A stretch of DNA of 64,000 nt from Azospirillum brasilense (GTDB taxonomy: Bacteria > Pseudomonadota > Alphaproteobacteria > Azospirillales > Azospirillaceae), in the NCBI RefSeq assembly GCF_003349955.1, contig NZ_QLKQ01000022.1:1-64000 (forward strand). Reading direction: 5' to 3'. The notes beneath the pieces were generated by a model that was not told where the DNA came from, did no database searches, and saw only the letters and a list, made by a program, of their open reading frames with translations. Within the stretch, counting starts at the first letter, position 1; the number at the start of each line of letters is the position of its first letter. This document shows, piece by piece, positions 45,649 through 55,576 of the stretch. Both the position numbers and the translations under genes were made by a program.

Positions 45649-46635
45649 TCAGCGGTAGGGGTCGGGCTGCGACAGGAAATCCTGGACGTAGCGGCGCACG
45701 CCCTCCTCCAACTCGGTGAAGGGCTGGTCGAAGCCGGCGGCGCGCAGGCGTTCGGTGCGCGCCTCGGTGAAATACTGGTACTTGCCCTGAAGCTCGGCCG
45801 GCATGGCGATATACTCGACGCGCGGCTCCAGCCCCAGAGCGGCGAAGGTGGCGAGCGCCAGATCCCGGAAGCTGCGGGCCTTGCCGGTGCCGACGTTGAA
45901 CAGCCCGCTGACCTGCGGGTTGTCGTAGAGCCAGAGCATCACCGCCACGCAATCGTCCACATGGATGAAGTCGCGGAGCTGCCCGCCGTCCTCGAACTCC
46001 GGGCGGTGCGACTTGAACAGCCGGGCCGGTTCCCCGGCCTTGAGCTGGGGGTGCAGCTTGGCGACGACGCTCATCATGTCGTCCTTGTGCCGCTCGTTGG
46101 GGCCGTAGACGTTGAAGAACTTCAGGCCCGCCCACTGCGGCGGCACGATGTCGCCTTCGCTCACCACGCGGGCGACGCGGCGGTCGATCAGGTGCTTGGA
46201 CCAGCCGTAGGCGTTGAGCGGGCGCAGGGCCGCCAGCGCCTCCGGCGACCCGTCGTCGTCGAATCCGGCGGAGCCGTCGCCGTAGGTCGCGGCGGAGGAG
46301 GCGTAGATCAGCCGCGCGCCCCGCCACGAGGACCAGCGCCAGAGGTCCAGCGTCAGCGCCACGTTGTTGGCGACGATCCGGTCCACGTCGCGCTCGGTCG
46401 TCGCCGAGATGGCGCCAAGGTGGAAGATCACGTCGATCTCCGCGGCGTGCTGGTCGAGGAAGGCCAGCGCGTTCTCCGGAGCGACGAGGGTGGCGAGCTC
46501 CCGCTTGGCGAGATTCTGCCACTTCTCCCCGTCGCCGAAGCGGTCGATCACCGCGACGTTGGTGATCCCGCGCGCGGCCAGGGCCGCCACGAGGTTCGAG
46601 CCGATGAAACCGGCCCCACCGGTGACCACGATCAT
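45649..46635 (-). CDS. hldD: ADP-L-glycero-D-manno-heptose 6-epimerase
   Basis: NADP-dependent epimerase (328 aa) of the SDR-extended family making the heptose precursor of lipopolysaccharide inner core. Start: [16 protein letters not shown] with the GxxGxxG loop; SSAATYGDG, catalytic Tyr in [14 protein letters not shown], and the diagnostic [20 protein letters not shown] distinguish HldD from other epimerases. AAGGAA precedes the ATG. The rest of the heptose pathway is not in the window. Confidence 0.92.
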   Translation of the reverse strand: MIVVTGGAGFIGSNLVAALAARGITNVAVIDRFGDGEKWQNLAKRELATLVAPENALAFLDQHAAEIDVIFHLGAISATTERDVDRIVANNVALTLDLWRWSSWRGARLIYASSAATYGDGSAGFDDDGSPEALAALRPLNAYGWSKHLIDRRVARVVSEGDIVPPQWAGLKFFNVYGPNERHKDDMMSVVAKLHPQLKAGEPARLFKSHRPEFEDGGQLRDFIHVDDCVAVMLWLYDNPQVSGLFNVGTGKARSFRDLALATFAALGLEPRVEYIAMPAELQGKYQYFTEARTERLRAAGFDQPFTELEEGVRRYVQDFLSQPDPYR

Positions 46636-46758
46636 GCGCTTTTCCTTGCCGCCGGACCGAAAGAAAGGACGAGCGTCCTTATAGGGTCCGGGGGGCGGGG
46701 CCGCAAGGTGGGGTGGGGCGTATGGCCACCCTGCGGTTCCGGAAGGGCACGCGGTGCC

Positions 46759-48462
46759 TTACGAGCCCTTCCGCCGCTCCGCCTCCTCGTCGAGCAGGGC
46801 CTTGCGCGACAGCTTGCCGATCATCGTCTTGGGCAGCTCGCCGCGGAACTCGACCGCCTTGGGCATCTCGATGGGGGAGAGCTTGTCCTTGAGAAAGTCG
46901 ATCAGCTCCTCCCGCGTCAGGGTCTTGCCGTCGTCGACGCGGATGTAGGCCTTCACCGTCTGGCCGCGGTACTCGTCGGGCAGGCCGGCGACCACGCATT
47001 CCGCGACGGCGGGGTGCAGATAAATCGCCTCCTCGACATTGCGCGGGTAGACGTTGAAGCCGCTGCACAGGATCATGTCCTTGATGCGGTCGACGATGTG
47101 GGTGTAGCCGTCCTCGTCCATGTAGCCGACGTCGCCGGTGTGCAAACGCCCGTCCACCAGCGTCAGCGCCGTTTCCGACGGCTTGTTCCAATAGCCCTTC
47201 ATCACCTGCGGGCCGCGGATGCACACCTCGCCCTTCTCGCCGACGGGCAGGACTCGGCGCGGCTCCTCCAGGCTGACGATCTCGATCAGCGTGCCGGGCA
47301 GGGGCAGGCCGATGGAGCCGGCCTTGTTTGGCCCGGTTATCGGATTCGCCGTGGCGACGGGGGAGGATTCGGACAGGCCGTAGCCTTCCACCAGGACGCA
47401 GCCGGTGTTCCGCTCGAACGCCTCCTTGACCTCCACCGGCAGGGGGGCGCCGCCCGACAGGCAGTAGCGGATCGAGGAGAGGTCGTATTTCTCCAGATGC
47501 TTGTGGTGGTTGATCGCGGTGTAGATGGTCGGCACCGCCGGGAACAGCGTCGGCTTCCTGGTGTGGATGGTCTCCATCACCTGATCCAGCTCGAAGCGGG
47601 GCAGCATGACGATCTCCGCCCCGATGCGGATGCTGAAGTTCATCACCACGGTCATGGCGAAGACGTGGAAGAAGGGCAGCACGCCCAGCATCCGCTCCTC
47701 TCCCTGCCGCGCGCCGACGAACCACAGGCTGCACTGTTCGGCGTTGGCGAACAGGTTGGCGTGGGTCAGCATGGCGCCCTTGGGCACGCCGGTGGTGCCG
47801 CCGGTGTATTGCAGCACCGCCACATCCGCCGACGGGTCGATGGCGACCGGCTTCGGGGCGCCGTCGTTGGCGACGAGCCGGCGGAACGACAGGTGGCGGT
47901 CGTCCGCGGGGATGCGCGCGATCTCCGCCCGCTTGACGATGGGGAACAGCCAGTTCTTGGGGAAGGGCAGGATGTCGGCCATCGGGCAGACCACCAGCCG
48001 CTTCAGCCCCGATTCGGCCAGCATCCGCGCCATCTTGCCGTAGAGCACCTTGAGGTCGAGCGTGACCATCAGCTCGACGCCGCTGTCGGTGATCTGGTGG
48101 TGCAGTTCCCGCTCGGCGTAGAGGGGGTTGAAGTTCACCACCGTCCCGCCGGCCTTCAGGATGGCGAAGTAGCAGATCACGTAATAGGGCGTGTTGGGCA
48201 GGAACAGCCCGACGCGCACGCCCTTGCCGACACCGATCGCCTGGAAGCCGCGGGCGGCGCGGTCCACCATCCGCGCCACCTCCGCGTAGGTCGAGCGCTT
48301 GCCCATGAAGTCCAGGAAGGGGCGCTCGGCGAAACGGGCCGCCGCGTCCTCCAGCAGCGCGGTCAGCGGTTTCACCGGAATCGGCGCGTTCCAGTTCACG
48401 TCGGGCGGGTAGCCCAGGGTCCAGCTCTGGTCCGGCAATGTGCGGGCCGCATCCCCCATCAT
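46759..48462 (-). CDS. fadD: long-chain fatty-acid-CoA ligase
   Basis: Acyl-CoA synthetase (567 aa) activating fatty acids with ATP and CoA for beta-oxidation or lipid remodelling. The AMP-binding P-loop is YTGGTTGVPKGAML; EGYGLSESSPV is the A5 motif, LHTGDVGYMDEDGY the A7 motif, RIKDMILCSGFNVYP the A8 hinge, and the A10 lysine is in LPKTMIGKLSRKAL. ATG 48462 (the first of two adjacent ATGs) is preferred because GGAGGGG precedes it by five bases; the alternative ATG upstream has none. The 282-base gap upstream holds nothing recognisable. Confidence 0.88.
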   Translation of the reverse strand: MMGDAARTLPDQSWTLGYPPDVNWNAPIPVKPLTALLEDAAARFAERPFLDFMGKRSTYAEVARMVDRAARGFQAIGVGKGVRVGLFLPNTPYYVICYFAILKAGGTVVNFNPLYAERELHHQITDSGVELMVTLDLKVLYGKMARMLAESGLKRLVVCPMADILPFPKNWLFPIVKRAEIARIPADDRHLSFRRLVANDGAPKPVAIDPSADVAVLQYTGGTTGVPKGAMLTHANLFANAEQCSLWFVGARQGEERMLGVLPFFHVFAMTVVMNFSIRIGAEIVMLPRFELDQVMETIHTRKPTLFPAVPTIYTAINHHKHLEKYDLSSIRYCLSGGAPLPVEVKEAFERNTGCVLVEGYGLSESSPVATANPITGPNKAGSIGLPLPGTLIEIVSLEEPRRVLPVGEKGEVCIRGPQVMKGYWNKPSETALTLVDGRLHTGDVGYMDEDGYTHIVDRIKDMILCSGFNVYPRNVEEAIYLHPAVAECVVAGLPDEYRGQTVKAYIRVDDGKTLTREELIDFLKDKLSPIEMPKAVEFRGELPKTMIGKLSRKALLDEEAERRKGS

Positions 48463-48744
48463 CGTTTCCCCTCCCATGGTCTGTTCTTGTTCGGCCCCGC
48501 TGCCCGTTCGGGCTTGGTTGCGGGCCTTTGCTTCATTGTAGCCTTTTTCGTAACCCGTCATTTGGAGAAATGGGCCCTGCGACGGTGCCGCCGCCAGAGG
48601 CAAAGGGCGGGTGTGAAGAAAAAATTACGCTGGAACCCCTATTTTCTGTGTGGCTAAAATCATGCTTGGCGGACGATCCGGCGCGGCCGGGCGGCGCCGA
48701 ACCCGTTCACCGCGCTTGGCGCCTCGACCGAAAGGTTCGGATTC

Positions 48745-49278
48745 GTGTCTACAGCCGATTCGCATTCCAGCGGCGTTCTGGACGCTCCATCCTCTGGCGA
48801 GGGCGTTCCGGTTCGCGTCCTGGTGAAATGGTTCGATCCGGGCAAGGGGTTCGGCTTCGCGGCGCCGCAGGACGGGACGACCGACGCCTTCCTGCACATC
48901 TCCGTCCTGAACCGGGCCGGGCTGCATGAGGTCGGCGAGGGGGCGGAGCTTCTGTGCCGGGTGGTTCCGGGGGGCAAGGGGCCGCAGGTCGCCGACATCC
49001 TGGAGGTGCTGAGCACCGGCACGCCCGCCGAGAGCCGCGCCCCGCGCCGCGACCCGGCGTCCGGCCCCGAGGAGGAGCTGACGGGCACCGTGAAGTGGTT
49101 CAAGCCGGAGCAGGGCTTCGGATTCGTCACGGCGGACGACGGGGCCAAGGATGTCTTCGTTCACAAGAGCGTCCTGCGCCGCTGCAACCTGAGCGGACTG
49201 GACTCCGGGCAGCGGGTGCTGCTGCGGGTGCGCGCCGCGCCGAAGGGGCGGGAGGCGTCCTGGATCGTGCCGCTGTGA
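48745..49278 (+). CDS. tandem cold-shock-domain protein
   Basis: A 177-aa protein with two CspA-type OB folds: domain 1 at about residues 24-88 (RVLVKWFDPGKGFGFAAPQ, DAFLHISVL) and domain 2 at about 111-176 (TGTVKWFKPEQGFGFVTADD, DVFVHKSVL). Both keep RNP1 (KGFGFA, QGFGFV) and RNP2 motifs, though domain 1 has lost the canonical start TGTVKWF. Joined by a Pro/Arg linker. Such double-CSD proteins are common in alphaproteobacteria and bind single-stranded nucleic acid, modulating mRNA structure or stress responses. GTG start with AAAGG upstream. Confidence 0.88.
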   Translation: MSTADSHSSGVLDAPSSGEGVPVRVLVKWFDPGKGFGFAAPQDGTTDAFLHISVLNRAGLHEVGEGAELLCRVVPGGKGPQVADILEVLSTGTPAESRAPRRDPASGPEEELTGTVKWFKPEQGFGFVTADDGAKDVFVHKSVLRRCNLSGLDSGQRVLLRVRAAPKGREASWIVPL

Positions 49279-49387
49279 CGCGCTCTCGGACGTTGAAATG
49301 ACGGCGGGGCGTACGGACTTGTTGTATTTTCTTTAATTACCATCGACTAGCATCGTCGGCGCCTTTGTCCCTTGCAGGCTGACGGTG

Positions 49388-50050
49388 ATGCCGCTGTCCG
49401 GACCGTTTCACTTCCAATCCTCCGCCGCCATCGACCGCCACGGCGCGGACAGCGACGGGCCGCGCGCGGACGGCAGCTATCTGGACCGCGAGTTCGGGGC
49501 CTATGTGGTGCCGGTCGTGCTGGGCCATCACCGGATCTCCGGCCGCGACGACGACATGCTGGTGACCACGCTCGGCTCCTGCGTCGCCGCCTGCATCAAC
49601 GATCCGGTCGCCCGGGTCGGCGGCATGAACCATTTCCTGCTGCCCGGCTCCCCGTCCGGCGGCGAGGGGTATGGGGTGGCGACCCGCTATGGCAGCGTGG
49701 CGATGGAATGGCTGATCAACGACCTGCTGGAGCGCGGCGCCCGGCGCGAGCGGATGGAGGTCAAGCTGTTCGGGGCGGCCCGCGTCATCGACACCAGCCT
49801 GGACGTCGGCGCTGCCAACGCCGCCTTTGCGGTGGATTATGTGCGGCGGGAGGGGCTGGCGCTGGCCGTTCAGGATCTGGGCGGGGACAAGGGGCGGCGC
49901 GTCCATTTCTTCCCGGCCACCGGGCGGGCCTTCCGCCGCCTGCTGCGCCCCGAGGCGGAGCGGGAGACGGTGCATCAGGAGATGGACTATCTCCAGGCCC
50001 TGCGGCGCACCTCGGTGGAGGGTGAGGTGGAGCTGTTCGACCGGGGCTGA
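49388..50050 (+). CDS. cheD: CheD, chemoreceptor glutamine deamidase
   Basis: Deamidates specific glutamines of chemoreceptors (220 aa), tuning their signalling. The catalytic Cys65 and His82 are in TTLGSCVAACINDPVARVGG followed by MNHFLLP, the family signature. An extension of about 35 residues at the N-terminus precedes the domain, as in other alphaproteobacterial CheDs. It is not within a chemotaxis operon: the neighbours are a cold-shock protein and a serine hydrolase. An alternative GTG lies at 49385. Confidence 0.9.
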   Translation: MPLSGPFHFQSSAAIDRHGADSDGPRADGSYLDREFGAYVVPVVLGHHRISGRDDDMLVTTLGSCVAACINDPVARVGGMNHFLLPGSPSGGEGYGVATRYGSVAMEWLINDLLERGARRERMEVKLFGAARVIDTSLDVGAANAAFAVDYVRREGLALAVQDLGGDKGRRVHFFPATGRAFRRLLRPEAERETVHQEMDYLQALRRTSVEGEVELFDRG

Positions 50051-50057
50051 CGGGGAA

Positions 50058-51110
50058 TCACTCCCGCAGGATCTCCGCGGCCTCCACGGTCATCCACTCC
50101 GCCTGGTCGTTGTCCTCGCCATCGGTGAAGAGGGCCACGGTCACCGGCTCCTCGCCCGGCTTGCGGGCGGGAAAGTGATAGGCGCAGGCCGACCCGCCCG
50201 GCCCGCCGCCGGTGTGCCCCCAATAGGGGCCGGCCTGCGCGTCGCGCTCCACCATCAGGCCGAGTCCGTAACCCGGCTCCACCCAGGGGCGCCCGCGCAT
50301 GGTTCCCGGCACCGGGAAGGACTCCTGCATGCGCGCCGCCGCGGCGCCGGGGAGCAGGCCGTCCGCGAACAGCGCGTGGAGAAGATCGGCGATGTCCGCC
50401 GCCGTCGCGGCCACCACGCCATGGGCCACCCAGCCGGGATGGTAGCGGGCCGCCACGTCGGCGGGCTGGCCGTCCTTGCCGCCGAGATAGGGGCTGGGAC
50501 CGGTCCACAGGCCGGACAGGTCGCCGCGCGCCGTCGGCACCGACCAGCCGGTCAGGGCCAGCGGGCCGAACAGCTCGCGCTCCAAAGCTTGGGGGAAGGG
50601 CAGGCCGGACACCCGCTCCAGCACCCGCTTCGCCAGCAGATAGCCGATGTTGGAATAGGAGAATTCCCGGCCCGGCGGGGCGAACAGGTCGCTGGCGCGG
50701 CAGCGTTCCAGGAAGCCGTCCTCGCTCCACGGCTCCTCTCCCGCCCGCACGGCGGCGTGGTAGGCGGGGCTGCCGCCGTAATTGCGCAGGCCGGCGCGGT
50801 GGGCGAGGAGCTGGGCCAAGGTGATCCGGCCGGCCGCCGCGAAGTCCGGCAGCCAGCGGTCCAGCGGAGCGTCGGGGTCGATCAGGCCCCGCTCGCACAG
50901 CCGCAGCAGCGCGGCGGCGGTCAGGGTCTTGGTGATGCTGTAGATCAGGAAGCGGGCCGTGGCCGGCGGAGGCGCCGCGCCGCTGCGGGCGAGGCCGGTG
51001 GCCCAGGAGCGCGGACCCGAACGGACCGCCACCACGGCGGCTTGGGCCGCGGCGGGGCCATCGCCTTCGTCGAGAAGCCGGGTCAATCGATCGGCGGTGT
51101 AACGATCCAT
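50058..51110 (-). CDS. serine hydrolase of the beta-lactamase/DD-peptidase family
   Basis: A class C beta-lactamase-like hydrolase (350 aa): nucleophile Ser58 and Lys61 in IYSITKTL, Tyr152-Ser-Asn154 in FSYSNIGYLLA, and HTGGGPGG as the third motif. No signal peptide is visible, so it should be cytoplasmic, more like EstB-type esterases or peptidases than a resistance enzyme. ATG 51110 has GGAGG upstream. Convergent with cheD, with only 7 bases between stops. Substrate unknown. Confidence 0.8.
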   Translation of the reverse strand: MDRYTADRLTRLLDEGDGPAAAQAAVVAVRSGPRSWATGLARSGAAPPPATARFLIYSITKTLTAAALLRLCERGLIDPDAPLDRWLPDFAAAGRITLAQLLAHRAGLRNYGGSPAYHAAVRAGEEPWSEDGFLERCRASDLFAPPGREFSYSNIGYLLAKRVLERVSGLPFPQALERELFGPLALTGWSVPTARGDLSGLWTGPSPYLGGKDGQPADVAARYHPGWVAHGVVAATAADIADLLHALFADGLLPGAAAARMQESFPVPGTMRGRPWVEPGYGLGLMVERDAQAGPYWGHTGGGPGGSACAYHFPARKPGEEPVTVALFTDGEDNDQAEWMTVEAAEILRE

Positions 51111-51262
51111 GCCTCGCGGGTCCTCCGGTGAGGAATTCCCGGATAGTACGGCCATGCCGGGCGAATGGCGACGCCATAACGGCCGCACCGGGCCGTGCCG
51201 GCTTCACGCCATGGTCCGCCTGCGCGTCTGCCTGTCGTTGAACCGACCAAAAGGAGCAGATG

Positions 51263-51760
51263 ATGCTGCATCGCAAACGATTGGTTGCCGCGGCGCTGGG
51301 GGCCGCCCTGGCAATGGGCATTCCTTCTTACGGGTTTGCCGCGGACCTGCCAAATCTCAGCGATTTCAAGACTGCGACGACTCAGAACGGGTGTCAGCTC
51401 ATTCCGTTCGCGGATCTCCGCGCGCGGTGCGTGGAGGCCAACAACGGGCTACACGCGCAGGATGCCTGTTCGGCGCCGGCCTGTCAGGCCAGTGCCGGTG
51501 TGGACGAGAACCGGCGGCGGCAGCGGGCCTGGAGCAACTGCGTCGACCGGCGCACCGCGACGGAGAAGGCGTTCTCGGACACCCTCGCTCGTTTCGAGAG
51601 CCTGAAGAAGGTTGAGCTGAAGGGGAACCAGGAGCCGAACAAGAGTTACAAGGCCGCCATGGAGACCATCACCGGGAGGATCGCGGCGGGTCAGCCGGGC
51701 CACGCCCAAGCCCTGCGGGACGCTAAGAACACTTTGGCCGCCTGCGCGAGCCAGATCTGA
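51263..51760 (+). CDS. small secreted protein of unknown function
   Basis: Unrecognised protein (165 aa). A signal peptide of about 27 residues (RLVAAALGAALAMGIPSYGF, ending AA-D) directs export. The mature part is rich in Ala, Gln and Arg and has six cysteines, four of which lie within about 40 residues (GCQLIPFADLRARC and ACSAPAC), suggesting disulfides, plus predicted helices around an Arg-rich ENRRRQRAW. AGGAG lies six bases before this ATG; an ATG three bases earlier is possible. It stands alone between a divergent hydrolase and a terminator. Confidence 0.7.
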   Translation: MLHRKRLVAAALGAALAMGIPSYGFAADLPNLSDFKTATTQNGCQLIPFADLRARCVEANNGLHAQDACSAPACQASAGVDENRRRQRAWSNCVDRRTATEKAFSDTLARFESLKKVELKGNQEPNKSYKAAMETITGRIAAGQPGHAQALRDAKNTLAACASQI

Positions 51761-51764
51761 CGCG

Positions 51765-51796
51765 AAACGGGCCGCTCCGCAAGGGGCGGCCCGTTT
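51765..51796 (+). terminator. terminator of the small secreted-protein gene
   Basis: A stem of 14 bp (51765-51778 with 51783-51796, one G-T pair) with a GCAA loop immediately follows the stop codon. Only three T follow within the stem end, so strength is uncertain. Confidence 0.65.
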
Positions 51797-51807
51797 GACC
51801 GTCAAGG

Positions 51808-51831
51808 CGGCCCGCCCGATAGGGCGGGCCG
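51808..51831 (-). terminator. stem-loop downstream of ppdK
   Basis: A perfect 10-bp GC stem (51808-51817 with 51822-51831) nine bases past the ppdK stop. No U-run is seen on the minus strand; together with the neighbouring hairpin it separates two convergent genes. Confidence 0.5.
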
Positions 51832-51840
51832 TGGTCCGGG

Positions 51841-54534
51841 TCAGTCGCGCTTCACCGTGTCGGCGTCGAGCGCCGCCTGGGCGGCGGCGAGACGGGCGAT
51901 CGGCACGCGGTAGGGCGAGCAGGACACGTAATCCAGCCCGACCTTCTCGCAGAAGGAGATGGAGGCCGGGTCGCCGCCATGCTCGCCGCAGATGCCGAGC
52001 TTGATGTTCGGACGGACCTTGCGGCCGCGCTCCGTGGCGATGGCGATCAGTTCGCCGACGCAGTCCTGGTCCAGCGTCTGGAACGGGTCGTGCTCCAGGA
52101 TGCCCTGGCGCTGGTACTCCGGCAGGAAGGCACCGGCGTCGTCGCGCGACAGGCCGAAGGTCGTCTGGGTCAGGTCGTTCGTGCCGTAGGAGAAGAACTC
52201 CGCCGTCTCGGCGATCTCATCGGCCTTCAGCGCCGCGCGCGGCAGCTCGATCATCGTGCCGACCATGTACTCGAAGGTGACGCCGGTCGAGTCCATGACC
52301 TCCTTGGCGACGCGGTCGATGACGGCCTTGAGGATGTCCAGCTCCTTCTTGGTGACGATGAGCGGGATCATGACCTCCGGCATCACCGTCTCACCCGTGG
52401 TCTTGGAGACTTCGGCGACCGCGCTGAAGATGGCGCGGGCCTGCATCTCATAGATCTCGGGATAGGTGATGCCGAGGCGGCAGCCGCGATGGCCGAGCAT
52501 CGGGTTGGCCTCGTGGAGCTGCACCACGCGGTGGTTCACCTTGAGCTGGTCGGTGCCGGTGGCCTTGGCGACCTCCGCCATCTCCGCCTCGGTGTTGGGC
52601 AGGAACTCGTGCAGCGGCGGGTCGAGCAGGCGGATGGTCACCGGCAGGCCCGACATGATCGTGAACAGCTCGACGAAGTCCTTCTTCTGGAAGGGCTCCA
52701 GCTTGGCCAGCGCGGCGCGGCGGCCGGCCTCGTTTTCGGCCAGGATCATCTCGCGCACCGCCAGGATGCGGTCCGGGTCGAAGAACATGTGCTCGGTGCG
52801 CGACAGGCCGATGCCCTCCGCGCCGAACTTCCGCGCGGTGCGGGCGTCCAGCGGGGTCTCCGCGTTGGTGCGGATCTTCATGCGGCGCAGCGAATCGGCC
52901 CAGCCCATCAGCGTGGCGAAGTCGCCCGACAGCTCCGGCTGGATCGTCGGTACCTGGCCCAGCATCACCTCGCCGGTCGAGCCGTCGATGGTGACGATGT
53001 CGCCTTCCTTGATGGTGACGCCGCGGACCGACATGATCTTGGACTTGTAGTCCACGCGCAGGTCGCCGGCGCCGGACACGCAGGCGCGGCCCATGCCGCG
53101 GGCCACCACGGCGGCGTGGCTGGTCATGCCGCCGCGGGTGGTCAGGATGCCGCGGGCGGCGTGCATGCCGTGGATGTCCTCAGGCGAGGTCTCCACGCGG
53201 CACAGGATGACCGCCTCGCCCTGGCCGGCCAGGGTCTCCGCCTCGTCGGCGGTGAAGACGACCTTGCCCGAGGCCGCACCCGGCGACGCCGGCAGGCCCT
53301 TGGCGATGACCTTGCGCTCCGCCTTCGGGTCCAGCGTCGGGTGGAGGAGCTGGTCGAGCGAGGCCGGGTCGATGCGGCGCACGGCCTCCGCCTTGTCGAT
53401 CAGCCCTTCCTCGGCGAGGTCGACGGCGATCTTCAGCGCCGCCGGTGCGGTGCGCTTGCCGTTGCGGGTCTGCAGCATGAACAGCTTGTTCTGCTGGACC
53501 GTGAACTCGATGTCCTGCATGTCGCGGTAGTGCTTCTCCAGCGTGAGGCGGACCTCGTTCAGCTGGTTGAAGACCTCCGGCATGACCTCTTCCATGGCGG
53601 GGAGGTCGGACTTGTTGGCCTCCTTGCCGGCGATGGTCAGGTGCTGCGGCGTGCGGATGCCGGCCACCACGTCCTCGCCCTGGGCGTTGACGAGGTACTC
53701 GCCGTAGAAGGCGTTCTCGCCGGTGGACGGGTTGCGGGTGAAGGCCACGCCGGTGGCGCAGTCGTTGCCCATGTTGCCGAACACCATGCACTGCACGTTG
53801 ACGGCGGTGCCCCAGTCGGCGGGGATGTCGTGCAGCTTGCGGTAGGTGATGGCGCGGGCGTTCATCCACGAGCCGAACACGGCGCCGACGGCGCCCCACA
53901 GCTGCTCCTGAACGTCCTGCGGGAAGGGCCTGCCGAGTTCGTGCTCGACGGCCTTCTTGTAGTCCTCGATGACGGCCTGCCAGTCGGCGGCGCTGAGGTC
54001 GGTGTCGAGGTTGTGGTTCTTGTCGCGCTTGTGGTTGTCCAGGATCTCCTCGAAATGGTGGTGGTCAACGTCCAGCACCACGTTCGAGTACATCTGGATG
54101 AAGCGGCGGTAGCTGTCGTAGGCGAATCGGGCATCGCCCGAGCGCTTGGCGAGGCCGGCGGCGGTCGCGTCGTTCAGCCCGAGATTCAGCACCGTGTCCA
54201 TCATGCCCGGCATGGAGGCGCGGGCGCCGGAGCGCACCGAGACCAGCAGCGGGTTGGCCGGATCGCCGAAGGTGGCGCCCATGGCCTGCTCCAGCCCCTT
54301 CACCGCGCCGTCCACCTGAGCCTTCAGCTCCGGCGGATAGTTGCGGCCGTTGGCATAGAAATAGGTGCAGACCTCGGTTGTGATGGTGAAACCCGGAGGA
54401 ACCGGGAGGCCCAGATTGGCCATCTCGGCCAGATTGGCTCCCTTGCCGCCGAGCAGGTTCTTCATGTCCGCCCGGCCTTCGGTGGCATCGGCACCGAAGC
54501 AGTAAACCCACTTGTTCTCGCCCTGGCTCGCCAT
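51841..54534 (-). CDS. ppdK: pyruvate, phosphate dikinase
   Basis: Interconverts pyruvate, ATP and phosphate with PEP, AMP and PPi (897 aa, full length). N-terminal ATP-grasp domain (KNLLGGKGANLAEMANLGLP), the phosphohistidine swivelling domain with GILTTRGGMTSHAAVVARG, and the C-terminal PEP/pyruvate TIM barrel (GTNDLTQTTFGLSRDD). Start: I prefer ATG 54534 because GAGGA lies seven bases before it; a GTG at 54552 would add six residues. Monocistronic by context. It likely supports gluconeogenesis from the pyruvate and TCA acids that Azospirillum grows on. Confidence 0.95.
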   Translation of the reverse strand: MASQGENKWVYCFGADATEGRADMKNLLGGKGANLAEMANLGLPVPPGFTITTEVCTYFYANGRNYPPELKAQVDGAVKGLEQAMGATFGDPANPLLVSVRSGARASMPGMMDTVLNLGLNDATAAGLAKRSGDARFAYDSYRRFIQMYSNVVLDVDHHHFEEILDNHKRDKNHNLDTDLSAADWQAVIEDYKKAVEHELGRPFPQDVQEQLWGAVGAVFGSWMNARAITYRKLHDIPADWGTAVNVQCMVFGNMGNDCATGVAFTRNPSTGENAFYGEYLVNAQGEDVVAGIRTPQHLTIAGKEANKSDLPAMEEVMPEVFNQLNEVRLTLEKHYRDMQDIEFTVQQNKLFMLQTRNGKRTAPAALKIAVDLAEEGLIDKAEAVRRIDPASLDQLLHPTLDPKAERKVIAKGLPASPGAASGKVVFTADEAETLAGQGEAVILCRVETSPEDIHGMHAARGILTTRGGMTSHAAVVARGMGRACVSGAGDLRVDYKSKIMSVRGVTIKEGDIVTIDGSTGEVMLGQVPTIQPELSGDFATLMGWADSLRRMKIRTNAETPLDARTARKFGAEGIGLSRTEHMFFDPDRILAVREMILAENEAGRRAALAKLEPFQKKDFVELFTIMSGLPVTIRLLDPPLHEFLPNTEAEMAEVAKATGTDQLKVNHRVVQLHEANPMLGHRGCRLGITYPEIYEMQARAIFSAVAEVSKTTGETVMPEVMIPLIVTKKELDILKAVIDRVAKEVMDSTGVTFEYMVGTMIELPRAALKADEIAETAEFFSYGTNDLTQTTFGLSRDDAGAFLPEYQRQGILEHDPFQTLDQDCVGELIAIATERGRKVRPNIKLGICGEHGGDPASISFCEKVGLDYVSCSPYRVPIARLAAAQAALDADTVKRD

Positions 54535-54813
54535 CGTGAAATCCTCGTTCACCTCTATGGTCGTCCGGCCGTCGGCTGTGCGGGGAACCGGTGAAGATCA
54601 GCCCGGCGAACGGGTGTCCTTCTGGTATGACCGCGCAACCGCATCCGATGGAGCCCCTTCTAGCCCCCCGCGGAAGGAGAACACAAGACGATCCGTTGCA
54701 TAGCGTGAGCGCGACGGTGCTGATCCCATTTATGCCACGGTGCGCAAAAGGGGCAGGCCGGACGGAAAACTACCCCTTATCCCTTGCGCAAAAAGGGAAA
54801 TCCGCCGCGGCCC
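54535..54813. other. 279-base gap upstream of ppdK
   Basis: No gene seen. Short matches such as GGGAAA and CCCCTTAT are present but no defined promoter or binding site. It ends in the palindrome 54805-54826, which overlaps the stop codon of the neighbouring DUF2270 gene and may act as its terminator. Confidence 0.4.
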
Positions 54814-55521
54814 TCATGGGCCGCGGGCCAGATCCAGCACGGCGTCGGTGGCCGGCGGGGGCGGGCGTTCGCGGTCGGCGCCGCGGCGGCTGCGGAAGGT
54901 CCGGAAGGCGATGGCCATCCAGGTGCCGTGGAAGGCCATGCCGCAGAGCAGGACGATCTCCCCCGGCACCGGCCCGATGGTCGCCCGCGCGAACAGCTCG
55001 TCCAGGCTCGACAGCGGGACCGGGTGGATCATCAGCTTGCCCAGATAGGCCACCACCTGGATCAGGAAGATCCAGCCGTAGTTCCGGCGCAGCCGGCGGC
55101 CCACCGCCTCCAGGTAGGTGATGTGCAGGTTGGGGTGCTGGTAGTCCTGGAACAGCGTCTCGTTCCAGCCCCGGGCGAATTGGTCGCCCTGGCCGCGCAG
55201 GATGGGCCCCAGGAAATACAGCTCCAGCACATGGGCGCGGATTCGCCAGAAGTCGAAGAAGCGGTAGCGCCGCGCCTCGATGTAGAGGAACACGGCGACC
55301 AGCAGCCCCACCAGCACCAGCGGCAGGGGGGAGGCGGTGGCGCTGCTGAAGGTCAGCGACAGGGCGATCCCGGTGGTCACCACCGCCCAGTTGGTGGTGG
55401 CGTCCAGCCGCGTGCGCCAGACGGTGCTGCGGTAGATCTCGGCCCTGTAGAGGTGCGACAGGGCCGTGACCTCGGCCGAGGTGTAGTGGGTCTTGGGTGC
55501 TTTGGCGGCGATGTCGTCCAT
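54814..55521 (-). CDS. DUF2270 membrane protein
   Basis: A 235-aa integral membrane protein with three or four TM segments (WAVVTTGIALSLTF, LVLVGLLVAVFLYIEA, WIFLIQVVAYLGKL, GEIVLLCGMAFHGTWMAIAF) and the DUF2270 motif RRYRFFDFWRIRAHVLE. Function is unknown for the family. GGAGG nine bases before ATG 55521 supports the start. It follows bioB on the same strand by 55 bases, so it may be at the end of the biotin operon's transcript, but nothing links it to biotin. Its stop codon sits in the loop of a 9-bp palindrome (54805-54826). Confidence 0.75.
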   Translation of the reverse strand: MDDIAAKAPKTHYTSAEVTALSHLYRAEIYRSTVWRTRLDATTNWAVVTTGIALSLTFSSATASPLPLVLVGLLVAVFLYIEARRYRFFDFWRIRAHVLELYFLGPILRGQGDQFARGWNETLFQDYQHPNLHITYLEAVGRRLRRNYGWIFLIQVVAYLGKLMIHPVPLSSLDELFARATIGPVPGEIVLLCGMAFHGTWMAIAFRTFRSRRGADRERPPPPATDAVLDLARGP

Positions 55522-55576
55522 GCTCGGCGTCCTCCCCCTGGCTTTTCTTGGCGCAGGGGCCGGGGACGCCGGCGCG